From the NCBI RefSeq assembly GCF_003001935.1, contig NZ_PVNG01000004.1, forward strand, positions 310,001 to 374,000: 64,000 nt of DNA, written 5' to 3'. Source of the stretch: Nonomuraea fuscirosea (GTDB taxonomy: Bacteria; Actinomycetota; Actinomycetes; Streptosporangiales; Streptosporangiaceae). How positions within the stretch are numbered: position 1 is the stretch's first letter; the number at the start of each line of letters is the position of its first letter. Under the pieces are notes generated by a model. The model worked only from the letters and a program-made list of their open reading frames with translations, made no database searches and was not told the origin of the DNA. The translations under genes and the position numbers were made by a program. Positions 1 to 8,853 of the stretch are shown in pieces.

Positions 1-1
1 G

Positions 2-1156
<1,155 letters not shown>

Positions 1157-1171
1157 GCCGTCCGGGGTGGG

Positions 1172-1197
1172 AGGACTGTCACCCCGGTGCCAGTCCT
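1172..1197 (+). terminator. Hairpin after gcvP
   Basis: AGGACTG pairs with CAGTCCT, and an inner CACC/GGTG stem continues the helix with one mismatch. It starts 15 nt after the gcvP stop. There is no clear U-tract, as is common in high-GC actinomycetes. Confidence 0.5.
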
Positions 1198-1212
1198 TCC
1201 GCGTCAAGTGAG

Positions 1213-1241
1213 CAGACATGATCGTCAGAAGTCGTTAGGCT
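1213..1241 (+). promoter_or_regulatory. Candidate sigma-70 promoter for the TPR gene
   Basis: CAGACA (1213-1218) and TAGGCT (1236-1241) are 17 bp apart, upstream of the ribosome binding site at 1261. The -35 box matches TTGACA at only four positions. Confidence 0.4.
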
Positions 1242-1271
1242 TCGGTGCGACCGTCGCCCCAAGGAGCTCTC

Positions 1272-2081
1272 TTGACGTCCTCAGAGCTGGAGACACCGCC
1301 CCTCGACACCGCCCGCCGCCTGGCCGAGGAGGGTGACCTCGACGCCGCGGCCGACATCCTGAGCCGGCTCGCCGCCGACCCGGAGGAGCCCGACCGGGCG
1401 CAGGCCGCCGTGGGCCTGGCCGTGGTGCTGGAGCAGCGCGGCGACGTCGAGCGGGCCAGGGCCGCCGCCAGGACCGCCCTGGCCACCGGGCACCCCGAAT
1501 ACGCCGCCCAGGCGGCCTGTCACCTGGCCCAGGGCTTCGAGCGGGAGGGCCGGGCCGACCAGGCCAGGGCCGCCTGGCAGGCCGTCCTCGGGGTCGGCAC
1601 GGCCGCGTACGTGCCGCTGGCCCATCTCGCGCTGGCCCGGCTGGCGGTCGAGGCGGGCCACCTGGAGGAGGCCGGCGACGAGCTGCGCGCCGCCGTGCGC
1701 GCGGGCGTGGCCTCGGGCGACGACAAGATGGGCGCGCACGCGGCGCAGCGGCTGGCCGAGCTGATGCTGGAGCACGGGGAGCCGGGGCCGGCGGCCGAGG
1801 TGCTGCTGGAGGCGCTGGAGTTCGCCCCCGCCGACGAGGTGCCCGGCCTGCGGGTCCAGCTCGGCATCGCGCATCTGGAGCTGGCCTGCGCCGAGTTCGC
1901 CGAGAGCGTCGAGGGCGGCGCCGACCCGCGTACCGGCGCGCTGGCCATCGAGCTGCTCGCCCGCACCCTGCCGCTGCGGGGGCGCGACGACGACGCGGGG
2001 CGGGTGTGGACGTACGGGCTCGAACACGAGGACGAGACGCTGGCGGCCGAGGTCCGTCTCCGCTACCAGCGCGACGCCTGA
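1272..2081 (+). CDS. TPR-like helical repeat protein
   Basis: The protein has 269 residues and is made almost wholly of Ala/Leu/Glu-rich helices with recurring patterns such as AQAACHLAQGF and AHLALARLAVEAG, as expected for degenerate tetratricopeptide repeats. It has no signal peptide or membrane segment, so it is probably a cytoplasmic scaffold; its partner is unknown. The TTG at 1272 is chosen because AAGGAG (1261-1266) lies 5 nt upstream. An in-frame GTG at 1245 has no such support and would swallow this site. It lies alone between the gcvP terminator and a convergent membrane-protein gene. Confidence 0.8.
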   Translation: MTSSELETPPLDTARRLAEEGDLDAAADILSRLAADPEEPDRAQAAVGLAVVLEQRGDVERARAAARTALATGHPEYAAQAACHLAQGFEREGRADQARAAWQAVLGVGTAAYVPLAHLALARLAVEAGHLEEAGDELRAAVRAGVASGDDKMGAHAAQRLAELMLEHGEPGPAAEVLLEALEFAPADEVPGLRVQLGIAHLELACAEFAESVEGGADPRTGALAIELLARTLPLRGRDDDAGRVWTYGLEHEDETLAAEVRLRYQRDA

Positions 2082-2092
2082 CGGCGGAGGGG

Positions 2093-2437
2093 TCAGGGGC
2101 GGCGCATGAACGCCACCGCGGCCGCCACGTTGACCAGCACGATCGCCGCCCACGCGACCAGCAGCCCGAACGTGCCTCCCGTGGTGCCCGCGATGGCCGT
2201 GAGCGGAACCCCGATGCCCAGCGAGCCCAGCGCGATCGGCACCAGCGGCGTCCCCTGGCCGGTCTTCTTGCGCGGCGCGACGCCGTGGTGGTCGAGCTCG
2301 GCCCGGACGCGCGCGGCGATCGTGGCGTCGAGGCGTTCCATGAACGAGTCGATGAGCGCCGGCTCGTAGTCGGGGCCGAGATCGCGGCGCGCCTCCAGCG
2401 TGGCCCGCAGGTCGTCCCTGAGGCGTTTGTCTGACAT
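2093..2437 (-). CDS. Small two-TM membrane protein, unknown function
   Basis: The 114-residue protein has an acidic/basic helical N-terminal half (DDLRATLEARRDLGPDYEPA) followed by two hydrophobic segments (about 62-81 and 88-108) and a short basic tail. Proteins with this layout are common in actinomycetes and have no established role. The start is uncertain: ATG at 2437 begins the conserved-looking MSDKRLRDD, with GGGAG 12 nt upstream, while ATG at 2446 or 2449 would add three or four residues but sits too close to that GGGAG. It converges on the TPR gene with an 11-nt gap. Confidence 0.7.
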   Translation of the reverse strand: MSDKRLRDDLRATLEARRDLGPDYEPALIDSFMERLDATIAARVRAELDHHGVAPRKKTGQGTPLVPIALGSLGIGVPLTAIAGTTGGTFGLLVAWAAIVLVNVAAAVAFMRRP

Positions 2438-2508
2438 GGACGACATCATCTCCCGTCCCGCGCCGCGCCGTCATCAGCCTTGAGGTCTAGGGCGCGATCC
2501 TCCCCAGG

Positions 2509-2514
2509 TACCGT
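2509..2514 (+). promoter_or_regulatory. -10 box of a leaderless promoter
   Basis: TACCGT ends exactly 6 nt before the ATG at 2521, so transcription would begin at or beside the start codon. No Shine-Dalgarno sequence is present. No convincing -35 box was found. Confidence 0.5.
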
Positions 2515-2520
2515 GCTGCC

Positions 2521-3111
2521 ATGCAGGTGATGACCCCGAGAGGGCCGGCGCTGGTCCAGGTGGACGAGGTCGCGGACGCCCGGCTGCTGCTGGTGCTGAC
2601 CCACGGCTCCGCCGGGACGGTGGAGGCCCCCGACCTGCTGGCCGTGCGCGACGCCGCCGTGGCGGCCGGGGTGAGCGTGGCCAGGGTGACGCAGGCGTTC
2701 CGGGTGGCGGGGGCGCGGGCGCCCGGTCCGGCCGAGCGGCAGGACGAGGCGTGGGAGATCGTCCTGGACGAGCTGCGGGCGGCCCGGCCGGGGCTGCCGG
2801 TCGTGCAGGGCGGGCGGAGCAACGGGGCCCGCGTGGCCTGCCGTACGGCGAAGGCGGTCGGCGCCGCGGCGGTGGTGGCGCTGGCCTTCCCGCTGCATCC
2901 GCCGGGGAAGCCGGAGCGGTCGAGGGCCGGCGAGCTGCGCGGCGCCGGCGTGGACGTGCTGGTGGTGAACGGGGACCGCGATCCGTTCGGCGTTCCCGAC
3001 GCGGGGGACGCCGCGCGCCTGGTGGTGCTGCCGGGGGAGGGGCACGAGCTGAGACGTGACCCCGCCCGGGTGGGCGAGGTCGTCGCGGAGTGGATCGTCC
3101 GCTACGCGTAG
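2521..3111 (+). CDS. Alpha/beta hydrolase of the TEX30/KANL3-like family
   Basis: The 196-residue protein has a compact alpha/beta-hydrolase fold. THGS near residues 27-30 fits the oxyanion loop, GGRSNGARVA holds the nucleophile Ser100, NGDRDPFG holds the acid (Asp152 or Asp154) and GEGHEL holds His175. Members are small cytosolic hydrolases without a proven substrate. The ATG start is supported by the -10 box 6 nt upstream, which predicts a leaderless message. It stands alone, 84 nt from the convergent DUF5999 gene. Confidence 0.85.
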   Translation: MQVMTPRGPALVQVDEVADARLLLVLTHGSAGTVEAPDLLAVRDAAVAAGVSVARVTQAFRVAGARAPGPAERQDEAWEIVLDELRAARPGLPVVQGGRSNGARVACRTAKAVGAAAVVALAFPLHPPGKPERSRAGELRGAGVDVLVVNGDRDPFGVPDAGDAARLVVLPGEGHELRRDPARVGEVVAEWIVRYA

Positions 3112-3195
3112 GCGTGGCTCCGGCCGGAGGTGAGCGGCCGCGCGCGGGCCCAGGGCCTGGCGGCGGGCGTCAGGTGCGGGCCGCGCCGGGAGGCG

Positions 3196-3387
3196 TCAGG
3201 CCGCGCCGACCGCGGGCCGGTGCGGGGCGATGGCGGTGCCACTGGGAAGCAGCTCCCCGGTGTCCTCGAACAGGACGACGCCGTTGCAGAGCAGGCTCCA
3301 CCCCTGTTCGGGGTGGCAGGCCAGGGTGCGTGCCGCCTCGCGGTCAGGCGCCTCGGCATCCGGACAGGCCGGGTCGTGCGGGCACAT
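3196..3387 (-). CDS. DUF5999 family protein
   Basis: The 63-residue protein starts MCPHDPACP and contains PDREAAR, HPEQGWSLLCNGVVLFEDTG and ELLP, the pattern of DUF5999 proteins widespread in Streptomyces and relatives. Cysteines at 2, 8, 24 and 34, with nearby histidines, could bind a metal; this is inference. The start is set by GGAGG 8 nt upstream of the ATG at 3387; a longer reading from 3495 has no ribosome binding site and non-conserved sequence. Function is unknown. Confidence 0.85.
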   Translation of the reverse strand: MCPHDPACPDAEAPDREAARTLACHPEQGWSLLCNGVVLFEDTGELLPSGTAIAPHRPAVGAA

Positions 3388-3590
3388 CGGCGTGCCTCCG
3401 ATATCTCGTGGGTCGCTCCCGTGCTGGAGGGTCGGGAGCCGGCTCGGGTTGTTCTGTTCTGGCAAGTGTGCGATGTATGTCACGTGTTCCGACATAGTCC
3501 GTTCGGACTGTTACAGGAGGATCCCCGGGTCGTGTGACCTTCGACACAGCGTGCCTTATGCAGGATAACGGGCCAAGCGCGACACGCGCA

Positions 3591-4151
3591 TCACGTTTGC
3601 AATCCCTTGAGCAGAGCGTCGAGTCCGCGCTCGAAGTCCATATCGGCTCTTTCGTCCCTCCTGACCCATTCATCAACCTCCGGGTCGGCCCAGCCGGACT
3701 GCTGGACCTCGACGGCCACGCTGCCGAACACGAACGCCCGCAGCGACCGCACGGCCTCGGGGGCGTCGCCCAGACCGCCCTCGGCGAGCTGCTCGGTCTG
3801 CTCCCTGATGGCCACGGCGGTCGCTCCCTTCGGCGGCTTGGTCAGCGCCAGCGCCAGCACGCCCGGATGCTCGCGCAGCAGCTCCCTGCCCGCCCGGCAC
3901 CACGCCCTGGCCGTCTCCTGCCAGGTGGGGCCGCGCTCGACGTGGACGGTGGTGACGTGCTCGGCCAGGGCGTCCATCAGCGCCTCCTTGCCGCGGGGCA
4001 GGTGGTGGTAGATGGCCATCGCCTCCACCTCCAGGGCGTCGCCCAGGCGGCGCATGGTCAGGCGGCGCAGGCCCTGGCTGTCGGCGATGTGGAGTGCGGC
4101 CTCGATGATGCGCTCGCGGGAGAGGGGAACGGGTGGTCTCTTGGCGGGCAT
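3591..4151 (-). CDS. TetR/AcrR family transcriptional regulator
   Basis: The 186-residue regulator has an N-terminal TetR HTH (SRERIIEAALHIADSQG, then LTMRRLGDALEVEAMAIYHH, about residues 10-55) and a C-terminal ligand-binding region like those of TetR_C subfamilies. Its target is unknown. A perfect palindrome, TTAC-TAT-GTAA at 4162-4172, lies just upstream of the start and is a likely autoregulatory operator. The divergent gene at 4267 may share the control region. ATG codons at 4151 and 4160 are both possible; neither has a strong Shine-Dalgarno. Confidence 0.9.
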   Translation of the reverse strand: MPAKRPPVPLSRERIIEAALHIADSQGLRRLTMRRLGDALEVEAMAIYHHLPRGKEALMDALAEHVTTVHVERGPTWQETARAWCRAGRELLREHPGVLALALTKPPKGATAVAIREQTEQLAEGGLGDAPEAVRSLRAFVFGSVAVEVQQSGWADPEVDEWVRRDERADMDFERGLDALLKGLQT

Positions 4152-4161
4152 GGAGATCATC

Positions 4162-4172
4162 TTACTATGTAA
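4162..4172. promoter_or_regulatory. Palindromic operator candidate for the TetR regulator
   Basis: TTACTATGTAA is a perfect inverted repeat with a 3-bp centre. It is placed 10 bp upstream of the TetR start in an AT-richer patch that stands out from the flanks. Confidence 0.55.
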
Positions 4173-4266
4173 AGGCGGTCGCGCCAGGGCGATTTCCGCC
4201 CGTGTCGCGCGACGGCGTACCCTTGGTCGTCGCACCAGTACACGACAGCTTTAAGGGGCAGGGCCG

Positions 4267-4665
4267 ATGGCGTTTTTCCGTCCGCGGGTGAGCCGGGAGG
4301 CAGAGGTCCGCTACCACGCGGACCTGGAGATCTCCAAGAGCTTCCCCGAGTTCATCGAGAAGGCCAGGCAGGCCGAGCAGGTCCTGCGTGAGCTGCGCGC
4401 CTCCGGGGCCGACGAGATCGAGTTGCTGGCGGCCGGCCGGGCCTTCGACGCGGCGCTCACCGAGGCGCTGCGGGCGGCCGAGGCCGGGCAGCGGGCCACG
4501 TTCGGGGTGAAGGCCTACGACGACCGGATCGCCCGCCGCAAGGCCAAGGCCACCCCGGCCGGGGCCATGTGGACGGCCGAGGTCGAGCGGCTGCGCACCC
4601 TGCGCGAGGACAACCGGCTGTGGGGGATCCCCCGGGTGCCGAGGCCGCTGCCCGCGACCGCCTGA
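4267..4665 (+). CDS. Hypothetical protein
   Basis: The 132-residue soluble protein is helical and charged (EFIEKARQAEQVLRELRASG), with a Pro/Arg-rich C-terminus. No known domain was recognised. An AGGGGCAGGG stretch just before the ATG can act as ribosome binding site. It is divergent from the TetR gene (115 nt apart), so it may be the regulator's target, but nothing in the protein shows a function. A strong terminator follows 100 nt after the stop. Confidence 0.75.
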   Translation: MAFFRPRVSREAEVRYHADLEISKSFPEFIEKARQAEQVLRELRASGADEIELLAAGRAFDAALTEALRAAEAGQRATFGVKAYDDRIARRKAKATPAGAMWTAEVERLRTLREDNRLWGIPRVPRPLPATA

Positions 4666-4764
4666 CCCGGGACGAACCCGCTCGCGGCCACCGGTCCGCT
4701 GGTTCTGCCGAGCCGTCCGGACCTGGGCGTGCCGGTCCGGATACGCGAGCGTTCCCCGTGCGAT

Positions 4765-4797
4765 GAGCCCCGGCGCCCTTTGACGGTGCCGGGGCTC
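4765..4797. terminator. Bidirectional terminator between convergent genes
   Basis: A 13-bp stem begins GAGCCCCGGC and ends GCCGGGGCTC, with one G-U pair and a 7-nt loop (CTTTGAC). It lies between the hypothetical gene and hrdB, ending 5 nt before the hrdB stop. Confidence 0.8.
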
Positions 4798-4801
4798 TCG
4801 T

Positions 4802-6166
4802 TCAGCTGGCCCAGTCGAGCAGCGGGCGGGTGTTGCTCGGGTGGCGCAGCTTGGACAGCGACTCCTTCTCCAGCTGCCTGATGCGCTCCCTGGTCAGGCC
4901 GAGATACTTGCCGATCTCGTCCAGGGTGTGCGGCTTGCCGTCCACCAGGCCGAAACGCAGCGCCATGATCTTCGACTCGCGCGGCGAGAGGTTGTCGAGC
5001 ACGCCCCGCAGCTGGTCGCCCAGCAGCTGGCGGTCGACGATCTCCGACGCCTCGGGGGAGTCGACGTCCTCGATGAGGTCGCCGATCGTGGTCTCCCCGT
5101 CCTCGCCGATCGTCGCGTTCAGCGAGATCGGCTGACGGCTCGTGCGCAGCAGCTCCTCGATCTGGTCCGGCGTCTTGTCCAGCTCGACGGCCAGCTCCTC
5201 GGGCGTGGGCTCACGGCCCAGGCGCTGGTGCATGTCACGCTCGACGCGCGACAGCTTGGACAGCATCTCCAGCACGTGCACGGGCAGCCGGATCGTCCTG
5301 GCCGAGTCGGCGAAGCCGCGCTGGATGGCCTGGCGGATCCACCACATGGCGTACGTGGAGAACTTGAAGCCCTTGGTGTAGTCGAACTTCTCCACGGCCC
5401 TGATGAGCCCCAGGTTGCCCTCCTGGACGACGTCCAGCAGGGACATGCCGCGGTCGGTGTACTTCTTGGCGACGGAGACCACGAGGCGCAGGTTGGCCTC
5501 CAGCATGTGGTCCTTGGCCTGCCGGCCGTCCTCCACGACGAGGTGGAGGTCCGCCTGGGCGGCGGGCGACAGGTCGGGCTGGGTCTCCAGCTTGTACTCG
5601 GCGTACAGGCCCGCCTCGATCCGCCTGGCCAGCTCGACCTCCTGGGCGGCGGTGAGCAGGGTGCGGCGGCCGATGGACTTGAGGTAGGTGTGCACCGAGT
5701 CGCCCATGACGGACTGCGTGTCGTCCAGGTCGATCGGCTCGTTCTCGATCTCGGCGTCCGCTGCGTTCACGACGAGGTCGTCCGGCACGTCTTCCTCGTG
5801 CTCCGGCTTGGACTCCGGCGCCGTCACCGCCTTCGCCGCGTCGGTCGCGCCGTTCGCCGCTCCGGTTTTTGCCTCGGAGCCCTTGCGGCGGGTACTCTTT
5901 GCCCGCGCGGTCTTCCCGGCGGGAGCGGTCTTCTTCTGGGCGTTCTTCTTGGGGGCGGTCGTGCTGAGAGACGGCTCGTTCTCGGCGGCCAGGCTCACAC
6001 CGGCCTCCGACAGCTCGCGCAGGATCGTGCGGCCTTCAGAGGGGCTGATGCCGGCCATCGCGAATGCGTCACGCAGCTCCGCCAGAGAAAGGTGACCCTG
6101 GGCTCGCCCTCGTTCAATCAGCTGATCGAGAGTAGCGGGTGGGGTCGCCACGGCGGTTCTGGGCAT
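4802..6166 (-). CDS. hrdB: RNA polymerase principal sigma factor, HrdB/RpoD type
   Basis: This 454-residue protein is a group 1 sigma factor that directs RNA polymerase to housekeeping promoters. Seen in order: an N-terminal helical domain (1-60), a Lys/Ala-rich then acidic linker (65-150), region 1.2 ([12 protein letters not shown]), region 2 ([37 protein letters not shown]), region 3, and region 4.2 ([20 protein letters not shown]). The Ala/Lys-rich linker is typical of actinobacterial HrdB. The ATG at 6166 is chosen because GGAGGAGGT lies 7 nt upstream; a longer reading to 6235 is not supported. Other principal-like paralogues (HrdA, HrdC or HrdD types) cannot be fully excluded, but the length and linker favour HrdB. 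Confidence 0.96.
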   Translation of the reverse strand: MPRTAVATPPATLDQLIERGRAQGHLSLAELRDAFAMAGISPSEGRTILRELSEAGVSLAAENEPSLSTTAPKKNAQKKTAPAGKTARAKSTRRKGSEAKTGAANGATDAAKAVTAPESKPEHEEDVPDDLVVNAADAEIENEPIDLDDTQSVMGDSVHTYLKSIGRRTLLTAAQEVELARRIEAGLYAEYKLETQPDLSPAAQADLHLVVEDGRQAKDHMLEANLRLVVSVAKKYTDRGMSLLDVVQEGNLGLIRAVEKFDYTKGFKFSTYAMWWIRQAIQRGFADSARTIRLPVHVLEMLSKLSRVERDMHQRLGREPTPEELAVELDKTPDQIEELLRTSRQPISLNATIGEDGETTIGDLIEDVDSPEASEIVDRQLLGDQLRGVLDNLSPRESKIMALRFGLVDGKPHTLDEIGKYLGLTRERIRQLEKESLSKLRHPSNTRPLLDWAS

Positions 6167-6252
6167 GAGGACACCTCCTCCGTACGGAGTGGAAGCGATC
6201 AGGCAGGTTGTGGTGGGGCGGGTTCGCGTCCGCACGGCGCACCAGTATCAAT

Positions 6253-6277
6253 AACGCCAAACGCCGTCATTTGTTCC
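6253..6277 (-). promoter_or_regulatory. ECF-type promoter candidate upstream of hrdB
   Basis: On the minus strand GGAAC is followed by 16 nt and CGTT, the usual spacing of ECF sigma promoters. In Streptomyces, hrdB is known to be transcribed by an ECF factor (ShbA), so the position is plausible. The leader would be about 75-80 nt. Confidence 0.45.
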
Positions 6278-6297
6278 CGTGCACCCTAAGTGGGACG

Positions 6298-6333
6298 AAA
6301 AAGGGGCGGATCGCCCACGTATCGAACCGCCCC
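6298..6333 (-). terminator. Rho-independent terminator after the small secreted protein gene
   Basis: Read on the minus strand, GGGGCGG and CCGCCCC form a stem followed directly by TTTTT. It begins 12 nt after the stop of the 6345-6686 gene and separates it from hrdB. Confidence 0.65.
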
Positions 6334-6344
6334 AGGGGTGGACT

Positions 6345-6686
6345 TTATTCCGTCGACCCGTGCCCGTCCGGCCGCGCCTCGGGCATCGGCATGGGCTCGG
6401 CGTCCTCCATGCGCTGGTCGGTCCAGTATTCGAGGACCTTCTCCGGGTCCGGGTTGATCTCCCTGGAGACGATGAAACCATCGGTGGTCGCGGGGGCCGG
6501 GGTCTCGTCCGGTCCTTCGAGCAGCTCCTGGGGCTCACCGGACGGCGCCTTCTCCACCACGGCTCGGGTCTCCCTCGCGACCTGGTCGAGCTTTCCCGCC
6601 GAGGCGGCCGCCGCGACTGAGGCGCCTCCGGCGACGATGACGCCGACGACGGCCGCGGATGCCCACAGCTTGCGGGTCTGGTCCAT
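6345..6686 (-). CDS. Small exported protein with a YWTxxRM-type motif
   Basis: The 113-residue protein starts MDQTRKLWASAAVVGVIVAG, a signal peptide or membrane anchor ending in Ala-rich sequence. The mature part has an EYWTDQRMEDAEPMPMP segment after INPDPEKV. A similar xYWTxxRMxxAxP motif occurs, from memory, near the N-terminus of secreted actinobacterial trypsin-like proteases, in the pro-region. Here no protease domain follows; the protein simply ends. Function is unknown. GAAGGAGGGAG upstream of ATG 6686 supports the start. Confidence 0.75.
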   Translation of the reverse strand: MDQTRKLWASAAVVGVIVAGGASVAAAASAGKLDQVARETRAVVEKAPSGEPQELLEGPDETPAPATTDGFIVSREINPDPEKVLEYWTDQRMEDAEPMPMPEARPDGHGSTE

Positions 6687-6729
6687 GAAGGCTCCCTCCT
6701 TCTCCCCACTATGACGCATCGGCCACTCG

Positions 6730-7878
6730 TCAGGTTCCTGCCCTAAGCCGCATCAAATCGGTCTTGCCGTTCGGCAGCAGGGGGAGCCGCTCGACGAGCC
6801 GCAGGTCGCGAGGGGCGGCGTAGGGGGCGAGCCTATCGCGGCAGAATGCCCGCAATTGCTGAAGCGTGACGGGTGTGTCGGGGTCGGTGGGGACCACGAC
6901 GGCGGTGACCCGCTCGCCCCATTCCGCGTCGGGCACGCCGATCACGGCGGCGTCGGCGACCCCGGGGTGGGCGCGCAGGACGGCGGTCACGACGCCGGCC
7001 ACCACCTTCTCGCCGCCGGTGTTGACGACGTCGTCGGCCCGGCCGAGCACGCGCAGGCGGCCGTCGCGCAGCTCGCCGAGGTCGGAGGTGACGAACCAGC
7101 CACCGTCGAGCGGGGCGGGCGGGCCGGCGAAGCGGTAGCCGGAGAAGAGCACCGGGCCGGAGATCCTGATCAGGCCGTCCGCGCCGATTTTGAGATCTAC
7201 ATTGTCAAGGGGCCGGCCGTCGTACACGCAGCCGCCGCACGTCTCGCTCGACCCGTACGTCGTCACGACCCTGGCGCCGAGGGCGGTGGCCCGCTCCAGC
7301 AGGCCCGGCCCCGGGGCCGCCCCGCCCAGCACGATGGTCCTGAACACCGACAGGTCCGCCCCCATCTCGACCAGCCGGTGCAGCTGGGTGGGGACGAGGG
7401 AGACGTGGTGGGCGCCCGAGGCCAGCACCGCGTGCGGGTCGAACGCCGGATGGATGATCGGCTCGCTCTCCGAGAGCAGGGCGCGGACCAGGACCTGCAG
7501 CCCTGAGACGTGGGAGACGGGCAGGCAGCACAGCCAGCGGTCGCCCTTCGCGGCGCCCACCCGGCGGATCGAGGCCGCCGCGCAGGCGCGCAGCGCCGCG
7601 GCGGAGAGCTGCACACCCTTGGGCGGTCCTGTGCTGCCGCTGGTGGCGATCACGATGGCCACGTCGCCGGGAACGCCCGCCCCGCCGGGGTTGGGGACGC
7701 CGTCGACGTGGGTGGGGCGCAGCGCGTCCAGGGCGGGCTCATGGTGGCCGGGGGAGAGCGGGAGGACGGCGGGGCCGTCGCCGGAGAGGGCGTCGCGGAT
7801 CGCCGTGAAGAGGACGGGCCCGGCAGGCTGCACAATGGCATGCAGCGGACGGTCCGGATGCGACGGGTTCCTCCACAT
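6730..7878 (-). CDS. menE: o-Succinylbenzoate-CoA ligase
   Basis: This 382-residue ANL-superfamily enzyme activates o-succinylbenzoate with ATP and joins it to CoA in menaquinone biosynthesis. The ATP/phosphate loop TSGSTGPPKG is at residues 79-88, the YGSSET adenylate motif lies near 205, GELRDGRLRVLGRADDVV forms the hinge, and GKTDLMRL near the C-terminus carries the catalytic lysine. The short N-terminal domain matches actinobacterial MenE. It diverges from menC, 48 nt away, which supports MenE over other acyl-CoA ligases. ATG at 7878 is the first start in the conserved frame; a TAACCT box 7 nt upstream suggests a leaderless message. Confidence 0.9.
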   Translation of the reverse strand: MWRNPSHPDRPLHAIVQPAGPVLFTAIRDALSGDGPAVLPLSPGHHEPALDALRPTHVDGVPNPGGAGVPGDVAIVIATSGSTGPPKGVQLSAAALRACAAASIRRVGAAKGDRWLCCLPVSHVSGLQVLVRALLSESEPIIHPAFDPHAVLASGAHHVSLVPTQLHRLVEMGADLSVFRTIVLGGAAPGPGLLERATALGARVVTTYGSSETCGGCVYDGRPLDNVDLKIGADGLIRISGPVLFSGYRFAGPPAPLDGGWFVTSDLGELRDGRLRVLGRADDVVNTGGEKVVAGVVTAVLRAHPGVADAAVIGVPDAEWGERVTAVVVPTDPDTPVTLQQLRAFCRDRLAPYAAPRDLRLVERLPLLPNGKTDLMRLRAGT

Positions 7879-7885
7879 GCTCGTA

Positions 7886-7891
7886 AGGTTA
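7886..7891 (-). promoter_or_regulatory. -10 box of a leaderless promoter (menE)
   Basis: TAACCT on the minus strand ends 7 nt before the menE ATG at 7878. No Shine-Dalgarno sequence is visible. Confidence 0.4.
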
Positions 7892-7926
7892 ATGGTGACA
7901 GGTCGGACAGTGGCGCAGGGAGGGTC

Positions 7927-8853
7927 GTGACGCGTTCCCCCGTGGTCTTCCGGATCCCGATGCGGACGCGGTTCCGCGGGCAGACCGTCAGGGAGGGGGT
8001 GCTGCTGCACGGCCCGGCGGGGTGGGGGGAGTTCTCCCCGTTCCCCGAGTACGGCCCGCGCGAGTGCGCCCGCTGGCTGGCGTGCGCCCGCGAGGCGGCG
8101 TTCGAGGGATGGCCGGAGCCGGTGCGCGACAGCGTCCCGGTCAACGCGACCGTGCCCGCGGTCGATCCCGAGCGGGCCCATGACATCGTGCGGCGCTCGG
8201 GTTGCGGCACGGCGAAGGTCAAGGTGGCCGAGCCGGGGCAGACGTTCGACGACGACGTGGCCAGGGTCGAGGCCGTGCGCGACGCGCTCGGGCCGTCGGG
8301 GCGGCTGCGGGTCGACGTCAACGGCGCCTGGGAGGTCGACGAGGCCGTCCGCCGGCTCAAGCGGCTCGACCGTTTCGACCTCGAATACGCCGAGCAGCCG
8401 TGCGCCACGCTGGAGGAGCTGGCGGCGGTGCGGCGGGCGTGCGACGTGCCGATCGCGGCCGACGAGTCGATCCGCAGGGCCGAGGACCCGCTGCGGGTCA
8501 GGGCGGCCGAGGCGGCCGACATCGCGGTGGTCAAGGTGCAGCCGCTGGGCGGCGTGCGGGCCGCGCTGCGGGTGGTGGAGGCGTGCGGGCTGCCCGCGGT
8601 GGTCTCCAGCGCCGTGGAGACGTCCGTGGGCCTGGCGGCCGGGCTGGCGCTGGCCGCGGCGCTGCCGTCGCTGCCGTACGCGTGCGGGCTCGGCACCATG
8701 GCGCTGCTGTCGGGCGATGTGGCGGACGATTCGCTGGTGCCGGTGGACGGGCGGCTGGCGGTACGGCGTCCCAGCGTGGATTATGGGCTTTTGTCGGCTT
8801 TTGAGATTGAATCTCCCCAGTGGCTTCGCCGGATGCAGGAGGCGTCACGTTGA
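7927..8853 (+). CDS. menC: o-Succinylbenzoate synthase
   Basis: The 308-residue enolase-superfamily enzyme dehydrates SHCHC to o-succinylbenzoate, the step before MenE. The expected residues are present: a lysine pair in AKVKV (97/99), Asp130 in RVDVNGAW, Glu156 in EYAEQP, Asp179 in AADES and Lys203 in VVKVQPLGG. The GTG start at 7927 has GGGAGG just upstream. Its TGA stop overlaps the TTG start of menD (TTGA), so the two are translationally coupled. Confidence 0.95.
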   Translation: MTRSPVVFRIPMRTRFRGQTVREGVLLHGPAGWGEFSPFPEYGPRECARWLACAREAAFEGWPEPVRDSVPVNATVPAVDPERAHDIVRRSGCGTAKVKVAEPGQTFDDDVARVEAVRDALGPSGRLRVDVNGAWEVDEAVRRLKRLDRFDLEYAEQPCATLEELAAVRRACDVPIAADESIRRAEDPLRVRAAEAADIAVVKVQPLGGVRAALRVVEACGLPAVVSSAVETSVGLAAGLALAAALPSLPYACGLGTMALLSGDVADDSLVPVDGRLAVRRPSVDYGLLSAFEIESPQWLRRMQEASR

